A DNA stretch of 64,000 nucleotides from an uncultured Ruminiclostridium sp. (GTDB lineage: Bacteria > Bacillota > Clostridia > Oscillospirales > Acutalibacteraceae): contig CABUCM010000005.1 of the NCBI GenBank assembly GCA_902490005.1, forward strand, positions 40,482-104,481, read 5' to 3'. The position numbers were made by a program, and so were the translations under genes. A model generated the notes under the pieces. The model was not told the DNA's origin. It did no database searches and saw only the letters and a program-made list of their open reading frames with translations. Shown here one piece after another: positions 25,672 through 35,400 of this stretch (position 1 is the first letter of the stretch; the number at the start of each line of letters is the position of its first letter).

Positions 25672-27195
25672 TCAAAGGGCGGCCAGCGCCTTGTAGCAAT
25701 CCTTCAGCTGAGGATACAGGCCGCGGTAAATGCGGTAAAACTCCTCATACCGGCCCGTGTTCTCCGGGATGGGGGCCTGGGCGGGATTGGTTTTGATGAC
25801 CTTGCGGCAAGCTTCCGCCACGCTGGAATAAATCCCCGCGCCGACGCCTGCAAGAATCGCCACGCCCAAGGCGGGGCCTTCCTTGGAAACCACCGTTTTT
25901 ACCGGCACGTTGTAAACATCCGCCATCATCTGGCGCCACATGGGGCTGCTTCCGCCGCCGCCGCAGGCCAGCATCTCGCTGGACACCACGCCCATGCCCC
26001 GCAGGATATCCAGGCATTCCCGCTGAGAGTAAATAACCCCCTCCATGACGGCCCGAAGCATATCATACTTAGTGTGCATGGCCGACAGGCCGAAAAATAC
26101 GCCCCGGCAGTCGGAATCCAGCTTGGGGGAACGCTCGCCCATCAAATAGGGCAGGTAAACCAAACGGTTGGCTCCGATAGGGGCCCGGTCCGCTTGTTTG
26201 TCCATGAGATAATAGGGGTCAACCCCCATGCCTTTAGCGGTCTGCATTTCCTCCAGGAAGAAATTATCCCGGAACCATTTCAGGGAAAGCCCCGCCGCCA
26301 GGGTGCAGCTCATCACAGTCCAGCAGCCAGGCACCGCGGAGCAGAAGGTATGCACTCTGCCCTGGGGATCGATGGTCACCTTGTCGGAATGGGCGAATAC
26401 CACGCCGGAGGTGCCGATGGTGGTGAACGCCTTGCCTTCCTCCACCACGCCGGTGCCTACCGCCGCGGCGGCGTTGTCGCCGGCGCCGCCCACCACTGGG
26501 GTACCCGGGGCCAAACCGGTCAGTTTAGCGGCCTCCTCGGTGATATAACCTGTGATCTCCGGAGATTCATACACCTTCGCCAGCATCGCCTTGTCGATGT
26601 CCAGCTTTTCCAAAACCTCGTCGGACCAGCAGCGGTTGGGAATATCCAAAAGCTGCATACCGGAAGCGTCAGACACTTCTGTGGCAAACTCGCCGGTGAG
26701 CATGTAGCGTACATAGTCCTTGGGCAAAAGGATGTGGCGGCACTGGGCATAAATTTCTGGCTCGTGGTTTCTCACCCAAAGGATTTTAGAAGCCGTAAAG
26801 CCCGGCAGCGCCGGATTAGCGGTGATCTCAATCAGCCGCTTGGCTCCCACCTTTTCCGTGATTTCCTCACATTCCTTGGCGGTGCGCTGGTCGCACCAGA
26901 TGATGGACCGTCTCAGCACCTTGCCATCCTGGTCCAGCATGACCAGCCCGTGCATCTGGCCGGAAATCCCCATTCCCTTGATATCCTTGGGATTTACGCC
27001 AGACTCCTCAATGACCTGCTTCGTGGTGCGCATGGTGGCGTCCCACCAATCCTCCGGCGCCTGCTCCGCCCAGCCGTTTTTCGGCTGGTACATGGGATAT
27101 TCCACCGTAGCGCTGGAAATGACCGTCCCCTCCGTATCAAACAGCACGGTTTTCGTGCCGGAGGTTCCTAAATCCACTCCAATCAAATAATTCAT
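25672..27195 (-). CDS. xylB: Xylulokinase
   Basis: 507 residues, FGGY kinase. It phosphorylates D-xylulose for entry into the pentose phosphate pathway. The N-terminal 'GVDLGTSGTKTVLFD', 'NGWAEQAPEDWW', 'GMGISGQMHGLVMLD', 'GAGDNAAAAVGTGV' and 'ACGGGGSSPMWRQMMADV' match XylB. It is the last gene of a LacI-type regulator/DUF3221-like/kinase operon, 31 bp after the middle gene. No xylose isomerase is adjacent. The split transketolase 20 kb away would use its product but is not linked. Confidence 0.93.
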   Translation of the reverse strand: MNYLIGVDLGTSGTKTVLFDTEGTVISSATVEYPMYQPKNGWAEQAPEDWWDATMRTTKQVIEESGVNPKDIKGMGISGQMHGLVMLDQDGKVLRRSIIWCDQRTAKECEEITEKVGAKRLIEITANPALPGFTASKILWVRNHEPEIYAQCRHILLPKDYVRYMLTGEFATEVSDASGMQLLDIPNRCWSDEVLEKLDIDKAMLAKVYESPEITGYITEEAAKLTGLAPGTPVVGGAGDNAAAAVGTGVVEEGKAFTTIGTSGVVFAHSDKVTIDPQGRVHTFCSAVPGCWTVMSCTLAAGLSLKWFRDNFFLEEMQTAKGMGVDPYYLMDKQADRAPIGANRLVYLPYLMGERSPKLDSDCRGVFFGLSAMHTKYDMLRAVMEGVIYSQRECLDILRGMGVVSSEMLACGGGGSSPMWRQMMADVYNVPVKTVVSKEGPALGVAILAGVGAGIYSSVAEACRKVIKTNPAQAPIPENTGRYEEFYRIYRGLYPQLKDCYKALAAL

Positions 27196-27226
27196 GGAAT
27201 CGTCTCCTTTATAAAATTAATTTTAA

Positions 27227-27619
27227 TTACCTTTCGTCTTCTAACAGCTGTATTTTAACCACCTCTTGGATCTGGGCGGGGTAGGATTCTAAGATCTCTC
27301 CATGAAAAGTAACGGCGATGGTATCGCCGATACCCAAATCTGATAATGCAACCGCCGTCCCTCTCCATAGCAATACCGTTCCTTCAGTAACCGAAAAGCT
27401 AAACTCTCCTCTATAGTTAATATCATTTACAGATAATCCCCGCACTAGAAAACGATGATCGGCCCGTTCTTGGATCTCCGCATAAAAGGTTTGTTGATCG
27501 ATCGTTCGGCCCGCGCTTTTTATGCTGTCACAGCCTTGTTTATAACCAACAAAATATCCGGCCACCAACAACAATACCGCGATGAATGCCATTAAGAAAA
27601 CTTTGATTCCCCGTTTCAT
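27227..27619 (-). CDS. DUF3221-like membrane-anchored small protein
   Basis: 130 residues from the ATG at 27619 (GAGGAG upstream); the open frame extends to 27694 within the regulator gene but without a ribosome site. An N-terminal helix (about 5-25) is a signal anchor. The outer part (about 50-130) is beta-rich and reads like DUF3221 ('GIGDTIAVTFHGEILESYPAQIQEVVKIQ'), an OB-like fold of unknown function. It sits between the LacI-type regulator and xylB, which is odd for this family; its job there is unknown. Confidence 0.65.
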   Translation of the reverse strand: MKRGIKVFLMAFIAVLLLVAGYFVGYKQGCDSIKSAGRTIDQQTFYAEIQERADHRFLVRGLSVNDINYRGEFSFSVTEGTVLLWRGTAVALSDLGIGDTIAVTFHGEILESYPAQIQEVVKIQLLEDER

Positions 27620-27677
27620 TTTTATACTCCTCTGATCAATTATCAGCTGTAAAATACAGGCCTTTTGAGTTAAGGGG

Positions 27678-28703
27678 TTATAGGTTCTCGGCAATTTTTA
27701 TCACTGTATGGGTAAAATAGCATGCCTTAGGCGCCGTTCCTTCCACCAGATAATGAAACAGGTGGTTGATGGCGTCGTAACCCTGCCGGAAAGATTCCTG
27801 GCACAGCAGTACGTCGATACTGCCGTTTTGCATCAGTTCTTTGTTTTCCTTATTGTCGTCAAAGGCGATCACCGTAACGGCGCTTTTCCGCTTCAGCTCC
27901 TCCAGGGCTTTGCATACGCCTGGGGCGCTGCCTGAGGTGGTGATATAAATACAGTTGATCTCCGGGTGGCCTTCAAGGGCTTTTTTAGTGGCCGCGTAAG
28001 CGATATCGCTGTCATCCTGGGTCACCTGAACGTCCACTAGGGTATAGTCTTCCGCCTTTTCCTTCATCACCTGGGCGAACCCTTCGATCCGCAGGCGGTG
28101 GCTGTGGATATTGCCGGAACCTGCCACCACAAAAAGGTTTACAGGCTTCTTGGACATCAGGGAAAGCAAGCCCCCGGCGGTTCTGCCGCCGGCAAGATAG
28201 TCGCTTCCCATATAAAACAGCCGATTCACGTTAGGCAGGTCAATGTTGATGGCGGCAACGGGAATCCCCTGCTCCGCCGTACTGTTCAGCAGGGTGATAA
28301 TCTCAGGAGTCTCCAGCGTGGCCACGCACAAAGCGGAAACATTCTCAGAAAGCAGTTCCTTCAGCGCCGCGAGGTGCACCTGCGGGTCATAGCCCCGCAC
28401 CTCTTTCAGCCGGAGGGACACTCCGAAGTCGGAAAGCTCACGTTCCGCCTTGCGAAAGCCTAGGATCACATCATGAAAGAAGGTGATTTTATCACTGGGC
28501 AGCAGGCAGCCTATGGTCACCGGCTTTTTTCTAGCGGCTAAAATTCTGCCCGCCCGGTTCGGAAGATAGCCCATGTCCTGGACAGCCTGTTCCACCTTCG
28601 CGGCGACCTCGCCGCTGACGCCGCCCCGGTGGTTAATCACCCGGTCCACAGTGCCCCGGGACACTCCCACCGCCGCCGCAATATCCTTAATGGTTACCGC
28701 CAT
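27678..28703 (-). CDS. LacI-family transcriptional regulator
   Basis: 341 residues. N-terminal helix-turn-helix 'TIKDIAAAVGVSRGTVDRVINHRGGVSGEVAAKVEQAV' with the hinge 'YLPNRAGRILAARK', followed by a periplasmic-binding-protein-like domain of the ribose/substrate-binding type (about 60-335). It is first in the operon with the DUF3221-like gene and xylB and probably regulates it in response to a pentose or related sugar. The hinge helix keeps the LacI-type 'N.aGriLa' register. A near-palindrome centred on TCGA upstream of the promoter (28781-28792) may be an operator. Confidence 0.92.
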   Translation of the reverse strand: MAVTIKDIAAAVGVSRGTVDRVINHRGGVSGEVAAKVEQAVQDMGYLPNRAGRILAARKKPVTIGCLLPSDKITFFHDVILGFRKAERELSDFGVSLRLKEVRGYDPQVHLAALKELLSENVSALCVATLETPEIITLLNSTAEQGIPVAAINIDLPNVNRLFYMGSDYLAGGRTAGGLLSLMSKKPVNLFVVAGSGNIHSHRLRIEGFAQVMKEKAEDYTLVDVQVTQDDSDIAYAATKKALEGHPEINCIYITTSGSAPGVCKALEELKRKSAVTVIAFDDNKENKELMQNGSIDVLLCQESFRQGYDAINHLFHYLVEGTAPKACYFTHTVIKIAENL

Positions 28704-28743
28704 AGCCTCACCGCGCTTCTTTTAAATTTGATGTTATAAAACC

Positions 28744-28772
28744 ATGATACCCTGATTTCATCCCTCTGTCAA
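28744..28772 (-). promoter_or_regulatory. Promoter of the LacI-type regulator/xylB operon
   Basis: On the minus strand a perfect TTGACA (28767-28772) and TATCAT (28744-28749) with a 17-bp spacer. Confidence 0.85.
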
Positions 28773-28780
28773 GATAAATC

Positions 28781-28792
28781 GTGTTCGAGCAC
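28781..28792. promoter_or_regulatory. Candidate LacI-type operator
   Basis: GTGTTCGAGCAC is a near-perfect palindrome centred on TCGA (one mismatched pair), 8 bp upstream of the -35 box. A CG at the centre is typical of LacI-family sites. No second copy was found. Confidence 0.35.
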
Positions 28793-28819
28793 AGCCTAAG
28801 AATTTTATAACAGCACAGC

Positions 28820-28854
28820 AAAAAAGCCACGTGAGTCCGTCACATGGCTTTTTT
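28820..28854. terminator. Terminator downstream of the MATE gene
   Basis: A stem AAAAAGCCACGTGA against TCACATGGCTTTTT with one G-T pair and a 5-nt loop, with A and T tracts on both sides. It stops the MATE gene on the minus strand before the LacI-type regulator promoter. Confidence 0.8.
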
Positions 28855-28868
28855 GCAATAAACCTTTT

Positions 28869-30212
28869 TTATCTGGTTACATTCCGCAGCCAAACCTTAG
28901 TTTTATACCGCCAGGTTGTAAGCGGAATCTTGATAATCTCATCGCTCAGCAGCAGCACATACACCCATTCCACGCTCCAATGGAACACAAACGCCGCCAC
29001 GGCGCCCAGTAAAATGGAACAGCCCCACATGGTGACTACATCCAGCACCAGGCCGAACCGGGTATCCCCTCCCGCCCGGAAAATGCCCACCACCATGGTG
29101 GTGTTGTAAGCCTGGGCGATCACGAAATACGCCATAATAAACATCATGGTGGACAGATAGCCATGGGCCGTGGGGGTCAGGGACATGGCCTGCAGAACGA
29201 TAGGCCTGGCGATGAGCACCACCAGCGCCCCCGCCACACCCGCGGCCAAAGACAGCTTCACAAAACGGGTTCCGTATTTCTGGGCTTCCTCATAGTTATC
29301 CTCTCCAATGGCCTTGCCGATAAGCACCGCCGCAGCCGCCGCGATCCCAAAGGAAACCACTGTCGCCAGCTGCCTGGTAACCTGCGCCACGGAATTGGCG
29401 GCCACCGCCGCCTGGCCCATGTGGCCGATCACCACGGCGATAACGGAACAACCTGTTCCCCACATCAGCTCGTTTAACGTCACCGGAATGGCATAGCGCA
29501 TAAAATCCTGGAATAAAAGCTTATCCCGCACAAAAAGATCCTTCAGCCTGAAGGTCAGAATAGATTTCGTCTTGGCGTAAAACACCACGATTAAAAGCTC
29601 CATAATCCTGGCGATCAGGGTGCCAATGGCGGCGCCGACGATTCCAAGCTTCGGGAACCCCAGCACCCCAAAAATCAACACCCAATTGATGATGATATTG
29701 ACCACCAGCGAAACCGAATAGGTAACGGTGGCAATCACCACACGCTCCACGCTGCGCATCACGTTGAGATAAACGTGGGTAATGGCGCATGTTAGGTAAG
29801 AAAAAGACACAATCCTTAAGTATTTGACGCCCTCATCGATAACCGGTTGCTCCGGCGTAAAAATCGACATCACCTGAGCCGGAAAAATCTGCACCGCCAG
29901 AATAAACAGCACCGCCACAATAATGGAGAAGCGGAAAGCGATCCCCATTACCTTTTCGATGGTTCGAAGGTCCTTTTTTCCCCAATACTGGGCGGTCAGC
30001 ACCGCCGCGCCGGAGGTAAGGCCAAAGAAAAACAGCGTGAGGATAAACTGCACCTGCCCCGCCAGCGACGAGCCGGAAAGAACGGTTTCCCCCACTTTTC
30101 CCAGCATAACCACGTCGGCGGAAGTAACCGCCACATTGATTAGGTTTTGCAGAGCGATGGGCAGCACCAAGGCGCCCACGGTTTTGTAAAAATTCTTCGT
30201 TTCCAGTTTCAT
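28869..30212 (-). CDS. MATE-family efflux transporter
   Basis: 447 residues with twelve predicted membrane helices in two homologous halves. Family features include the N-terminal 'LPIALQNLINVAVTSADVVMLGKVG' and the second-half counterpart 'YAIPVTLNELMWGTGCSVIAVVIGHMG'. MATE proteins export cationic drugs or metabolites in exchange for Na+ or H+. Substrate cannot be predicted. It is transcribed alone, with its own promoter (30259-30287) and terminators on both sides. Confidence 0.92.
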   Translation of the reverse strand: MKLETKNFYKTVGALVLPIALQNLINVAVTSADVVMLGKVGETVLSGSSLAGQVQFILTLFFFGLTSGAAVLTAQYWGKKDLRTIEKVMGIAFRFSIIVAVLFILAVQIFPAQVMSIFTPEQPVIDEGVKYLRIVSFSYLTCAITHVYLNVMRSVERVVIATVTYSVSLVVNIIINWVLIFGVLGFPKLGIVGAAIGTLIARIMELLIVVFYAKTKSILTFRLKDLFVRDKLLFQDFMRYAIPVTLNELMWGTGCSVIAVVIGHMGQAAVAANSVAQVTRQLATVVSFGIAAAAAVLIGKAIGEDNYEEAQKYGTRFVKLSLAAGVAGALVVLIARPIVLQAMSLTPTAHGYLSTMMFIMAYFVIAQAYNTTMVVGIFRAGGDTRFGLVLDVVTMWGCSILLGAVAAFVFHWSVEWVYVLLLSDEIIKIPLTTWRYKTKVWLRNVTR

Positions 30213-30258
30213 AAAAAACCCAGCGCAACCCTTTCCTATCTATATTTACGTAATTTTT

Positions 30259-30287
30259 ACTATATCAAAAAGCCGCTTGATATGCAA
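30259..30287 (-). promoter_or_regulatory. Promoter of the MATE gene
   Basis: On the minus strand TTGCAT (30282-30287), 17-bp spacer, TATAGT (30259-30264). Confidence 0.7.
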
Positions 30288-30347
30288 GAAGCTGGGACGT
30301 TTTTTCTTTTGGATTCCTTCACGAAAATCAGCGCGGTTTTTTATGAA

Positions 30348-30375
30348 AAAAGGCCCGGCAAAAGCCGGGCCTTTT
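30348..30375 (-). terminator. Terminator of the MucBP-repeat protein gene
   Basis: A perfect 12-bp stem AAAAGGCCCGGC/GCCGGGCCTTTT with an AAAA loop, followed on the minus strand by a further T-run. It lies 18 bp after the stop. Confidence 0.9.
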
Positions 30376-30392
30376 CTGCTCATATAAAACGG

Positions 30393-32219
30393 TTAGTCTG
30401 CCTTTTTGGCTTTCTTTTTCTTCAGCACGATCAGCAATACCGCCGCGCCAGCCGCCAGAAGAAGGACTCCGCCGCCCGCGATCCACCAACCCATGTTGGA
30501 AGAACCGCCCTGATCGCCAGGTCCGGGAGCCAGAGGAACGTCCTCGTCGTCAATGGTCACATTAGAGGAACTAGAAGAAGAACTGGAGGAAGACTGGCTG
30601 CTATCCTGGTCATCCGGGCCAGGAGCCAGCGGAACCGGCTCGTCGTCAATGGTAACCTCTCCGCCAGGCGTGGCGACAATCGTCTCTCCGCCGGGAGTCA
30701 CAACCACAGTGGTCTCTTCGGTGGTCTGCTCCACTACCGTGTTCTCATTGGCAGTGTCGTTCACATTGCGGTAGAAGAACACATAAGCGTGGCGGGTGGA
30801 ATAAAACGTATGGTCAATGGAGGTAGACTGCCCGCCCAGCATCACATAGTTTTCGCCGCCTGCCGCATAGTTCTCGGGAGCGGTTATGGTAAGCTGGCTG
30901 TCATAGTCAGCCGTGGCGGTCGTGGTATAAAGCACGGTACCCGTGGTCACGTCGAAGTAACGGATGGTTACAGGATAACTCTGGGCAGCGCCTCTCTCGT
31001 AGTAATAGACATCGTAAACTCTTTGGGAATCGCCGAAGGCGTGAACCACTTGACGGTCCTGGCCGGAAGCTACCAAATATTCAGTGCCGTTGGCGCTGAC
31101 CTCGGAATCCGCGGTAAATCTGGCGGTCTCATTCAAGCCCACATGCACGCTGTTGGTCTTGATGGCCAATCCAGTCAAGGCATCCACATAGCGCACGCTG
31201 ATGTCATAGGGGGAAGTCGCCCTGGTCTGCTCGTATTTGATGGTATACAGCCTGGTGCTGCTGTTATAATCATGGTTGATGACGTCGGGCTCGCCGCTCA
31301 CCTTGGTATACAGAGTGCCGGCGGCGGTCAGATATTCGCCGTCCACCTTAAAGGTGGTGGTAGCGCCGGACTGCGCGGTAACGCTGCTGGACTTGAGAAG
31401 AGTACCGTCGGTGGCCTGGTACTGCACTCGGAACAAATAAGGACGGGTATTCTGTTCGGTAACCAATTGATACCGGAAGATATACTCCTGAGCGCCCTTG
31501 TTATAATCATGGGAAACAGCGGACTGGCCGGGCATCAAGGTATAATCGCGGCCATTGCTGGTATAATTCGCGGGAGCCGTGAAGCTGCCGGTAGTACCGG
31601 GCTGTACCTGGAAGCTGGCGCCGCCGATCTGATTGCCGTACTGGTCCACATAGACCACCGGGCAGGTGATAGGCTGTTTCTGCTGATGCTGATAGGTGTA
31701 AACGATCTCAGTTGTATTGGACTGATAGGTGAACTGTTTGTATTCCGGGCCGCTGATCAGATAGGTCTCCCCGGCGACCAGCAGGGACGTCGGCGCGGTA
31801 TGGGCAACGCCGCCGGAAATGGTGTTGTACTCAGTGGCGCCGCCAAGCCGGTTGCCGTTTTGGTCCTGATAGACCACGTTGACGCTGTAGGTGTTCAGGC
31901 TGGACAGGGATTTTACCTCGCCATCACAAAAAACCGTCAGCTTAACGCCGGTCATATTGCTGTCGGCACACTCCACGGTAGCCGAGCCGTTGGCGGGAAT
32001 GGTCACCGGAGTCCAATTGGTATACTCGGTCTGCCACTGCACGTCAATTTGCCTGTTAGTCTGGTTGTCAATTCTGAACCTCTGGGTTGTGGCGCTGTTA
32101 GACACCAAACCAGTGATCGAAATGTCATCTGCTCCTGCTGCGGACGCTTGCAAACCACCTGCAAACATTGCAATTACCAGTGAGAAAACGACGGTAAGAG
32201 CTGTTATTTTTTTCCTCAC
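30393..32219 (-). CDS. Exported MucBP-repeat surface protein with C-terminal membrane anchor
   Basis: About 608 residues from a GTG at 32219, chosen because GAAGGAG lies 8 bp upstream and it places a clean signal peptide (RKKITALTVVFSL...ASA) at the N-terminus; an ATG at 32258 is open but has no site. After a beta-rich domain (about 30-115) come five repeats of 70-75 residues of the MucBP type (for example 'VVYVDQYGNQIGG...YTLMPGQ...HDYNKG'). A Thr/Ser-rich stalk contains the motif 'VTIDDExVPLAPGP' twice. A C-terminal helix and KKKKAKK tail anchor it. No LPxTG is present. MucBP repeats often bind mucins. It lies downstream of the giant adhesin. Confidence 0.85.
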   Translation of the reverse strand: MRKKITALTVVFSLVIAMFAGGLQASAAGADDISITGLVSNSATTQRFRIDNQTNRQIDVQWQTEYTNWTPVTIPANGSATVECADSNMTGVKLTVFCDGEVKSLSSLNTYSVNVVYQDQNGNRLGGATEYNTISGGVAHTAPTSLLVAGETYLISGPEYKQFTYQSNTTEIVYTYQHQQKQPITCPVVYVDQYGNQIGGASFQVQPGTTGSFTAPANYTSNGRDYTLMPGQSAVSHDYNKGAQEYIFRYQLVTEQNTRPYLFRVQYQATDGTLLKSSSVTAQSGATTTFKVDGEYLTAAGTLYTKVSGEPDVINHDYNSSTRLYTIKYEQTRATSPYDISVRYVDALTGLAIKTNSVHVGLNETARFTADSEVSANGTEYLVASGQDRQVVHAFGDSQRVYDVYYYERGAAQSYPVTIRYFDVTTGTVLYTTTATADYDSQLTITAPENYAAGGENYVMLGGQSTSIDHTFYSTRHAYVFFYRNVNDTANENTVVEQTTEETTVVVTPGGETIVATPGGEVTIDDEPVPLAPGPDDQDSSQSSSSSSSSSSNVTIDDEDVPLAPGPGDQGGSSNMGWWIAGGGVLLLAAGAAVLLIVLKKKKAKKAD

Positions 32220-32410
32220 TTTACTCACTCCTTCATCGTGGGAACTTAATAGACTCATTTGATAATCTATTCATCTTACAGTTACATCATACAGTCGGTT
32301 CATCACAAGGACGTCATATTTCCCGCTAAAAAAGGATTTTATCAAAAAATCTTTCAGACCAATTGATTTTTCCCTTCCGCCCTCAAAAAGCCCTCCGCAA
32401 TGGGGCAAAA

Positions 32411-32440
32411 CGCCCGGCAGCAAGGACTGCCGGGCGTTTT
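32411..32440 (-). terminator. Terminator of the giant surface protein gene
   Basis: A perfect 10-bp stem CGCCCGGCAG/CTGCCGGGCG with a 6-nt loop, followed by T4 on the minus strand and T6 on the plus strand. Confidence 0.85.
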
Positions 32441-32483
32441 TTACCGTTGTCTGCTTTTCACTTTGGAAAAGAAATCGCAATCA

Positions 32484-35400
32484 TTAATGCCTGCCGGCCT
32501 TTCTTTTTCTAGAAAGGGTAACGCCAAACACCAACGCGCCAAATGCGGATAATCCGGCCAGGAGCATCCAAAGCGAGGTAACTGCCCGGTCGCCGGTAGT
32601 CACGCCGTTTCCAGGAGGCACCGTACCGCCGCTGCCTAACACTACGCCGCAATCCCAGGTCATGTCATAGCCGCCATCCACCAGATAGAAGGGCCTGGTA
32701 GCATACCAGCCGTCTCCCAGCGGATATCTTCCGTCGGAATCCAAAGCTGAGTCGCCCTGGTTCACCAGCGTAACGGTATAGGGGTCTAAAAGCTGGAACT
32801 TCACGCGGTAATAGCCCTGGGACAAATCATCAAACTGATACTTGCCCATTTCGTTGGTGGTGGTTTCTCCAACCTGCACCCACTGGGTGTTATCAGAGAT
32901 ATCGCCGGAGGGGCTGTACTCCAGGATCACGCGGATTCCCGCCAGCCCGGTATTCTCTTCATCCTGAACGCCGTTTTTATTGGTATCCAGCCACACATAG
33001 TCGCCCACGCTGCCGCTGGTGGTGATAATACCGGCGTCAATGGTCATATCCCGCTGGCCATATCCGATGCTTATCCTGTCGGTGGGATAGCCCCAGCCAT
33101 CCAGGAGGAAGCCCTGCACGTTGGAGTCCACCGCCCTGTCGCTTCCGGCATAGGAAATGGTCGGGTAGTAATCGTCCCGCAGGTCGAAGCAGACACGGTA
33201 CTGATAATCCACGTCTGGGCCGCCCATCACATTTTCAAACACATAGTAGCCCTTTTCGTTGGTGGTGGTAGTGTCCACTTTTCTCCAGATACCGGAATCG
33301 CCTTCTCTCATTTGGAGGTAAACCGCCACATCCGGCACCGGTTCCTCCCCCGCGTCCTGAATGCCGTTTTTGTTGGCATCCTTCCACACATAGTCGCCGA
33401 TGGCTCCATAGATCCTGGCGCCGCCGTCGTTATGCAGGCTGATGGCATTGGGAGGCAGGGTAATGGTTTCCGTATAGCCGCTGTTCAGATCCGCGGCGAT
33501 GACAAACACATCGGAATCCCTGGTATCGTCGCCGCCGATATTCGGCTCCACCGCCTTATACCCGGCGGGGTATTGGAAGAATACCTGGTATTCACCTTCC
33601 AGCAGATACGGGAACAGGTACTCGCCGTTTTCATCCACCGTGGTGCTGGCGATGGGATTCGCCTCCCGCACATTGTCGATCACCCGGTACAAAGACACCT
33701 TGGTGCCTGTCAGCGGGATTCCCAGGTCCTGAACATCGTTATAGTTCCGGTCGTCAAAGGCATAGCCGCCTAAGGCGCTGTAATATACAAGACCCGCGTC
33801 CCAGGTAAGGTCAGTCTGCTGGTAATCCAGTGAGATCACGTCGGTGCGCATCACCCGGTCGTTGCCGCCTACAATATGCTTAGCGTCCGAGTCGGCCGCA
33901 TATGCCTGATCCCCCGCTCCTTGGTTCGCCGTGGTAAAGCCGTATTGATACAGCCCCACATCATTGCGCAGAGAGGTGATATCAAATTCCACCACATACC
34001 TGCCCTTGGTCAGGCCGTCGAACAGGTAATAGCCCGCCTGGCCGTCCTTCGTGGCGGTAACGGTTTCCATCAGCGGGGTATCGGAGACCTTGCCGCTGTC
34101 ATCTACCGTATAGAGCCTTACCCTGGCGCCGTTGATTCCAGGCTCATTAGGCTCCTGCACGCCATTCCGGTTTGTGTCAATCCACACAAAGTCGCCCAGC
34201 GCGGCAGGAATCACAAAGCCGGCGTCAAGGGTCATGTCACGCTGTCCATCCGGGCGATGGGTATCGGGATTCTCCACTAAGCCCAGCCGCACGACCTCGG
34301 TCCTGCGGTCCGTGCCAATATTGGAGTCCACCGTGTCATCCGTTCCGGCATACCGCCTGGTGGGCACATAAGCGCCGCCGTTGCCCGCGGGAGGCGCCTG
34401 GAACTCCACCTGATACTCATAGATTGCTCCGCCTACATAGTTGTTGGGGTCATCTGGGTCCGCGTTTTCCTTGCCGGACAGCAGGATATTGCAATCCAGG
34501 TCGTCAAACAAATACAGGCCGTTAGAATCCGTGGTGGTGGTTGTGGTGGTAGTCACATTGCTGTCCGCGGTAATTTTGGTGGTGTGCAACGTTACCTCTA
34601 ATCCCGCCACCGGTGTGTCGCCGCCGTCCTGTATGCCGTTTTGATTATTGTCATAGAACGCATAGTCGCCGATGGCGCCTTTGGGCAAATCCAGCACACA
34701 CTTGACCTCCTGGTTTTCCGGACGGTCAGAAAGGGCGATTGTTTCGCCGGTGTTGCTGTTTCTCACCACAGAGCACATGGCGGAGTTGGAAATAAACTTT
34801 CCGTAGTAATCCTCAACCTCGCTGGTGGCGTATTGAGGAGCGGTCATATTGAGATTCACCTCAATATACTGGCCATTGCTCAGAGGCATGGTCACTTCCA
34901 CGCCTATGGCGGTCACCGTGCTCATGTCGCTGGGCGGGGTAGTGCTCCAGCTGTGAACAGTGGATGCCCACGGATCTCCGTTCTTGCCGGTGGTATAAAT
35001 CATCGGCAGTTCCTGCTCGGCGCTAACCTTGGCCCGCTCTTCCGCGGTCCAGGCGGAGACATCATCCGTGGAGTAATAAACCCGCACAAAAGCGTCATTA
35101 ATCGGCTGTCCGTCGCTGCCCAACACGGTAACGCTGTTTAGAACAGGCCTTCTCGCCAGATCAGTGGCACGGTTAACGACAGTAGTATCGGTCCGGTCTG
35201 TCAGGGTATCGCCCAAGAAAGGCAGGATATCCACCACCCTGGTGGTGTTCGCCGGATCGTCAGAACCGTTGCTGACCCGAATCTTATAATCGATAGAGCC
35301 GCCGGGCGCCGTATGGCCTAACTCGGAGTAGTTCTTATAACGGTCGTCGTATTCGCCCTTCACCTGCTTGAAAATACTCAGGTTGCTGTTCTGGCCCACA

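Noticed and set aside
25519..27171. A 550-codon plus-strand frame opposite xylB
   Set aside because: Composition is typical of an antisense shadow, and xylB is unambiguous on the other strand.
30560..30600. Ser-rich tract of the MucBP protein as a phase-variable simple repeat
   Set aside because: The serine codons are mixed (TCT, TCC, AGT), so there is no homogeneous short repeat to slip on.
30147..32183. A 678-codon open frame on the plus strand opposite the MucBP-repeat gene
   Set aside because: It is a shadow of a GC-rich repetitive gene, with His/Gly/Ile-rich low-complexity translation, no ribosome site and no domain.
32271..32480. Small 69-codon minus-strand frame between the adhesin and the MucBP gene
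   Set aside because: It contains the adhesin terminator hairpin and has no ribosome site or recognisable domain.
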